Below are positions 60,533 to 64,000 of a stretch of 64,000 nt of DNA, in pieces. Numbering within the stretch: position 1 is the first letter of the stretch; every line of letters begins with the position of its first letter. Position numbers and translations under genes: made by a program. The DNA is from an uncultured Bacteroidia bacterium (GTDB lineage: Bacteria > Bacteroidota > Bacteroidia > Bacteroidales > Prolixibacteraceae), in the NCBI GenBank assembly GCA_903897145.1, contig CAIUAN010000040.1:124001-188000 (forward strand). The letters are read 5' to 3'. The notes beneath the pieces are model-generated. The model had not been told where the DNA came from, made no database searches, and saw only the letters and a list, made by a program, of their open reading frames with translations.

Positions 60533-61270
60533 ATGACAAAAAACATTTTAGTGACTTTATCGTTAACGGTGGCTTTATTCCTATCGTTATCTGGATTTTC
60601 GCAAGAGTTGAATAAACTGACCAAAAAAGAGAAGAAACAAGGATGGCAACTTCTTTTTAACGGTGAGAATTTTGATGGTTGGAGACAATGTAATGGAACA
60701 GCAATGCCAGCTAACTGGGTTGTTGAGGATCACTCCATGAAAATATTTACGGGTGCAGGAAAAAAACCTGGACAAGGTTCTAATGGTGATGTCCTTTATC
60801 CTGGTAAGAAATTTAAGAATTTCGAACTTTCTATTGATTTCAAGGCTGGCAAAGCTGCTAACTCAGGGATCTTCTACTATGTTCGTGAGGTAAAAGGTGA
60901 GCCAATCTATTATGCAGCTCCTGAAGTTCAAGTTTTGGATAATGTGGATGCGGGTGATAATAAAGTAGCAAGTCACCTTGCTGGTTCTTTATACGATATT
61001 CTTCCTTGCGATCCGAAAACTGTTCATCCAGCTTATTCTTGGAACACCGTTGTTGTTCGTGTTAAAGATGGTCATGCCACTCATTTTATGAATGGCATAA
61101 AAGTGGTAGAGTATACATTATGGACACCGGAATGGGATGCGATGGTAGCTAAAAGTAAATTCAAAAACTTTAAAGGCTGGTCTGAAGGAATCGACAAAGA
61201 AGGTTACATTGGTCTACAAGATCATGGTTATACGCTATGGTTCCGCAACATTAAAATTCGCGAGCTTTAG
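60533..61270 (+). CDS. second DUF1080 exported protein
   Basis: 245-residue exported protein with a signal peptide (ends LSGFSQ) and a DUF1080 jelly-roll domain: WQLLFNGENFDGWRQCNG, FELSIDFKAGKAANSGIFYY, APEVQVLDNVDAGD and GYIGLQDHGYTLWFRNIKI. It belongs to a different subgroup from the copy at 26913 (it keeps the NSGIFYYVRE and PEVQVLDN core). Such proteins are linked to 3-keto-glycoside cleavage. No Gfo/Idh/MocA gene lies beside this copy. It has its own promoter box and a strong terminator. Confidence 0.88.
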   Translation: MTKNILVTLSLTVALFLSLSGFSQELNKLTKKEKKQGWQLLFNGENFDGWRQCNGTAMPANWVVEDHSMKIFTGAGKKPGQGSNGDVLYPGKKFKNFELSIDFKAGKAANSGIFYYVREVKGEPIYYAAPEVQVLDNVDAGDNKVASHLAGSLYDILPCDPKTVHPAYSWNTVVVRVKDGHATHFMNGIKVVEYTLWTPEWDAMVAKSKFKNFKGWSEGIDKEGYIGLQDHGYTLWFRNIKIREL

Positions 61271-61302
61271 TCTTTCAATACTAACGCAGATATTAAGCTG
61301 CG

Positions 61303-61360
61303 AAAAGCCGAGGCTTAGCCCTGATATGAATAATGTCAGGGCCGAGTTTCGGCTTTTTTT
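61303..61360 (+). terminator. rho-independent terminator after the second DUF1080 gene
   Basis: A long stem pairs AAAGCCGAGGCTTAGCCCTGA with TCAGGGCCGAGTTTCGGCTTT, using a few G-U pairs and one mismatch, around an 11-base loop and followed by seven T residues. Confidence 0.92.
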
Positions 61361-61373
61361 CTACTGTGGCTTT

Positions 61374-61547
61374 CTATGTGCCTATGTGGTGAAAAAAAAG
61401 GAAACACAATAGGACACAATAGGGAAAACACAATAGACAATAGTTTTTGATTTGCTTTCTAATGTGCCTTCTATGTGGCCTATGTGCCTATGTGTTGAAA
61501 AAAAAAAAAAGAAAAAAAAAGAAAATAAAACACAATAGACACAATAG
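61374..61547. repeat. CTATGTG/CACAATAG repeat block with A-rich core
   Basis: Two tandem blocks. The first has CTATGTG at 61374 and 61382, an A-run, then CACAATAG at 61405, 61415 and 61429 plus ACAATAG at 61437. The second has CTAATGTG at 61459, CTATGTG at 61471, 61480 and 61488, a 30-bp A-rich tract, then CACAATAG at 61531 and 61540. CTATGTG and CACAATAG are near inverted repeats, so each block could fold into an imperfect hairpin with an A-rich loop. No coding potential seen; it lies between a terminator and the uvrA stop. Confidence 0.8.
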
Positions 61548-61558
61548 AAAAGCAAGTT

Positions 61559-64000
61559 CTATTGCCGATCCATCTCCTCTTTGAGATATTTTGCGGTATA
61601 GGATTTTTTAAGCTTTATGATCTCTTGAGGAGTTCCATTGCCTAGAAGATATCCACCCTCTTTGCCACCTTCGGGACCAATATCGATGATATGGTCTACC
61701 ATCTTAATAACCTCCATGTTGTGCTCAATAACAATCACGGTATTTCCTTTGTCTACTAGCTTGTTTAGCACCTCGAGCAGTACTCTGATATCCTCAAAAT
61801 GAAGCCCTGTCGTTGGCTCATCAAGGATGTAAAGGGTCATGCCAGTATCTCTTTTACTAAGTTCCGTGGCCAGCTTAACCCGTTGTGATTCTCCTCCTGA
61901 TAAGGTTGTAGAGGATTGTCCAAGCGTAATATATCCTAGACCAACATCTTGAAGCGTCCGCAGGCGGTGAACGATCGATGGAATGCTTTCGAAAAATTCA
62001 ACACCTTGATCGATGGTCATATCTAAAACATCGCTGATCGATTTGCCTTTAAAACGGATCTCTAAAGTTTCCCGATTGTAACGCTTCCCATTGCATTTAT
62101 CGCAGTGGACATAGACATCTGGGAGGAAATTCATCTCGATCACTTTCATGCCAGCCCCCTCACAGGCTTCGCAACGACCTCCTTTGACATTAAAAGAGAA
62201 TCGCCCAGGCTGATAGCCTCTGATCTTAGCTTCGGGTAATAGGGTGAAGATATTCCGAATATCTGTGAACACACCTGTGTATGTGACTGGATTGGACCGC
62301 GGAGTACGACCAATTGGAGATTGGTCTACTTGCACGACTTTATCAATCAGATCGATCCCCTCGATACTTTTGTAAGCTAGAGGATCAAGCAAGGATTTAT
62401 AAAAATATTGACTTAAGATTGGCTGAAGAGTTTCGTTAATCAAGGTCGACTTGCCACTTCCGGATACCCCAGTGACGCAGATTAGTTTGCCAAGCGGAAA
62501 TTCAACATCAATATTCTTTAGGTTATTTCCGGAGGCTCCCCTAAGCTTCAGTGATTTCCCATTTCCTGGTCGAATTACCGTGGGAACTTCTATTTTCTTT
62601 TTGTTGGTAAGGTATTGAGCCGTCAGGGTATTCTTCTTTAAGACTTCGGAAGGAAGACCTGCGGCTACAATTTCGCCTCCATGTATCCCGGCCAGCGGTC
62701 CCATGTCGATTAGGTAATCGGCCTGCAGCATCATATCCCGATCGTGCTCCACCACTACCACCGAATTACCCGTATCGCGCAACTGTTTAAGTGAATTGAT
62801 GAGGCGTAGGTTGTCGCGGTGGTGCAATCCAATACTTGGTTCATCAAGGATGTATAACACATTCACTAGCTGCGATCCAATTTGGGTGGCTAGTCGAATC
62901 CGTTGTGATTCTCCTCCTGACAAGGTTCCTGCAGAGCGATCGAGCGAGAGGTAAGTTAAACCAACGTCGACTAGAAACTGAAGTCGAGTGCGCAGTTCTT
63001 TAATAACCTCAGTCGCGATTTGCAATTGACGTTTGCTAAGTCTTTTTTCAATGTCGTCGAAGAAAACAGCTAGCTCACTGATGTCTAGTTGAGTAAGTTC
63101 AGAGATATTTTTCTCGTCAATTTTAAAGTGAAGAGGTTCTTTTTGAAGACGTTGTCCGTCGCACTCTGGGCACGTCATGCTTTTATGAAATTGATCAGCC
63201 CATTTTTGAGCAGTCTTGGAAAGGTTATCGCTTTTTTGATTGAGAATGTATTTTACAATTCCCTCATAGGCCATCATATAATCGATCGAGCTTCCTAGCG
63301 GGGAGTTTTTTAATTTAATCCGTTCTCCAGTCCCGAATAATAAGGCATTTATGGCTTCTTCGGAAATCTCTCCGACGGGTGTTTTTAAGGTAAACCCGTA
63401 TTTTTCAGACAAGGCTTCAATCTGCCAAAAGATCATGGTATTCTTGTGAGGCCCAAGTGGAGCAATTCCCCCTTTTGCAATCGAGAGATCTGGATCTGGA
63501 ATAAGTTTGGCTTGATCTATTTCAGTGATCTCTCCAAGACCATTGCATTTATGACATGCGCCCTGTGGTGAGTTAAAGGAGAAGCTATGTGGAGCAGGGT
63601 CATTATAAGATATACCTGTGGTTGGGCACATCAGATGTCGGGAGAAGAATCGGGTATCGTTTGATTCTACATCCAATACCATCATGATTCCTTGTCCGTG
63701 TTTCATCGCAATGTCGACAGAGTCGCGAAGTCTCTTCGCATCATTCTCATCAACGACCACTTTGTCGATGACCATCTCGATGTGGTGATTTTTATACCGG
63801 TCAAGTTTAAAACCATGCGTTACCTCTTTCACTTCACCATCTACTCGAGCATATAGGAATCCTTTCTTTCGTATTTGCTCAAAAAGTTCGCGGTAATGGC
63901 CTTTTCGACCTCTGACTACTGGAGCAAGAAGCATGGTTCGCTTGCCTTGAAACTTTTCTAGGATCAGTTTAATGATTTGTTCATCGGTATACTTAACCAT
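61559..64000 (-). CDS. uvrA: excinuclease ABC subunit A, C-terminal portion
   Basis: 813 residues of the DNA-damage sensor of nucleotide excision repair; about the first 130 residues lie beyond the window, as the visible start is internal (KYTDEQIIKLILEKFQG). Seen here are the first-half zinc-finger cysteines (CHKCNGLGEI, CPECDGQRL), the ABC signature SGGESQRIRLATQIGS and Walker B YILDEPSIGLHHRD, then the second half with Walker A TGVSGSGKSTLIN, the zinc finger CEACEGAGMKVIEMNFLPDV, SGGESQRVKLATELS and ILDEPTTGLHFED. All key elements present. The stop codon lies directly beside the repeat block. Confidence 0.96.
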   Translation of the reverse strand: MVKYTDEQIIKLILEKFQGKRTMLLAPVVRGRKGHYRELFEQIRKKGFLYARVDGEVKEVTHGFKLDRYKNHHIEMVIDKVVVDENDAKRLRDSVDIAMKHGQGIMMVLDVESNDTRFFSRHLMCPTTGISYNDPAPHSFSFNSPQGACHKCNGLGEITEIDQAKLIPDPDLSIAKGGIAPLGPHKNTMIFWQIEALSEKYGFTLKTPVGEISEEAINALLFGTGERIKLKNSPLGSSIDYMMAYEGIVKYILNQKSDNLSKTAQKWADQFHKSMTCPECDGQRLQKEPLHFKIDEKNISELTQLDISELAVFFDDIEKRLSKRQLQIATEVIKELRTRLQFLVDVGLTYLSLDRSAGTLSGGESQRIRLATQIGSQLVNVLYILDEPSIGLHHRDNLRLINSLKQLRDTGNSVVVVEHDRDMMLQADYLIDMGPLAGIHGGEIVAAGLPSEVLKKNTLTAQYLTNKKKIEVPTVIRPGNGKSLKLRGASGNNLKNIDVEFPLGKLICVTGVSGSGKSTLINETLQPILSQYFYKSLLDPLAYKSIEGIDLIDKVVQVDQSPIGRTPRSNPVTYTGVFTDIRNIFTLLPEAKIRGYQPGRFSFNVKGGRCEACEGAGMKVIEMNFLPDVYVHCDKCNGKRYNRETLEIRFKGKSISDVLDMTIDQGVEFFESIPSIVHRLRTLQDVGLGYITLGQSSTTLSGGESQRVKLATELSKRDTGMTLYILDEPTTGLHFEDIRVLLEVLNKLVDKGNTVIVIEHNMEVIKMVDHIIDIGPEGGKEGGYLLGNGTPQEIIKLKKSYTAKYLKEEMDRQ

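Noticed and set aside
61441-61547. Possible CRISPR array
   Set aside because: The repeat units are only 7-8 bp, have no regular spacers of 25-40 bp, and no cas genes are nearby.

Overview
The window looks like chromosomal DNA from a member of the phylum Bacteroidota, probably close to Bacteroidales/Marinilabiliales. The supporting signs are a contiguous complex I operon with a short NuoG, an RprX/RprY-like two-component pair, an RNase III that aligns with Bacteroides RNase III at its N-terminus, a DUF5686 outer-membrane protein, many secreted glycan enzymes whose signal peptides end in a Q, and repeated matches to the Bacteroidota promoter pattern TTG-(N17-23)-TAnnTTTG. The genus cannot be named from the sequence alone. 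I see no tRNA, rRNA, CRISPR array, transposase or phage gene.

Layout. (1) 1-8463: the 3' part of a complex I operon, nuoF(partial)-G-H-I-J-K-L-M-N. (2) 8657-14787, plus strand: four tightly packed genes for exported proteins (two alpha/alpha-barrel proteins, a beta-helix protein and an alpha/beta hydrolase). (3) 14798-24875, minus strand: secreted glycan enzymes (a GH42-like TIM-barrel protein, a sialate-O-acetylesterase-type esterase, a GH95-like protein, a five-bladed propeller protein and a GH36 alpha-galactosidase). (4) 25117-35010, minus strand: a nine-gene unit bounded by a promoter at 35044 and a perfect 15-bp hairpin at 25022-25057. It encodes a sugar MFS importer, a hexose phosphomutase, an RmlD-like reductase, a DegT aminotransferase, an L-arabinokinase-like GHMP kinase, a Gfo/Idh/MocA oxidoreductase, a DUF1080 protein, a PIG-L deacetylase and a NagB-like protein. 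(5) 35153-64000: mostly housekeeping genes, including leuS, gdhA, rprY/rprX, rnc, fabF, acpP, purN, an LD-carboxypeptidase, yraN, tadA, aspS, ansA, tatD, lepA, tatA and uvrA (partial), with a papain-type protease, a SOUL protein and a second DUF1080 protein among them.

Regions 2-4 together read as a glycan-acquisition locus. Exported enzymes would deacetylate and trim a galactose- or fucose-decorated glycan, and the MFS carrier plus the cytosolic enzymes would phosphorylate and convert the released sugar, perhaps an amino sugar. The locus is unusual for this phylum because it has no SusC/SusD pair and no regulator gene. Three of its minus-strand transcripts share a TGTGC element about 85 bp before the start codon, and two share a 12-mer in opposite orientation, which suggests common control from elsewhere. 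The pathway assignment is inference; the individual family calls rest on visible motifs.

The 3' end holds a block of repeated CTATGTG and CACAATAG units next to an A-rich tract (61374-61547). A solo fragment of the same motif lies at 19129-19146.
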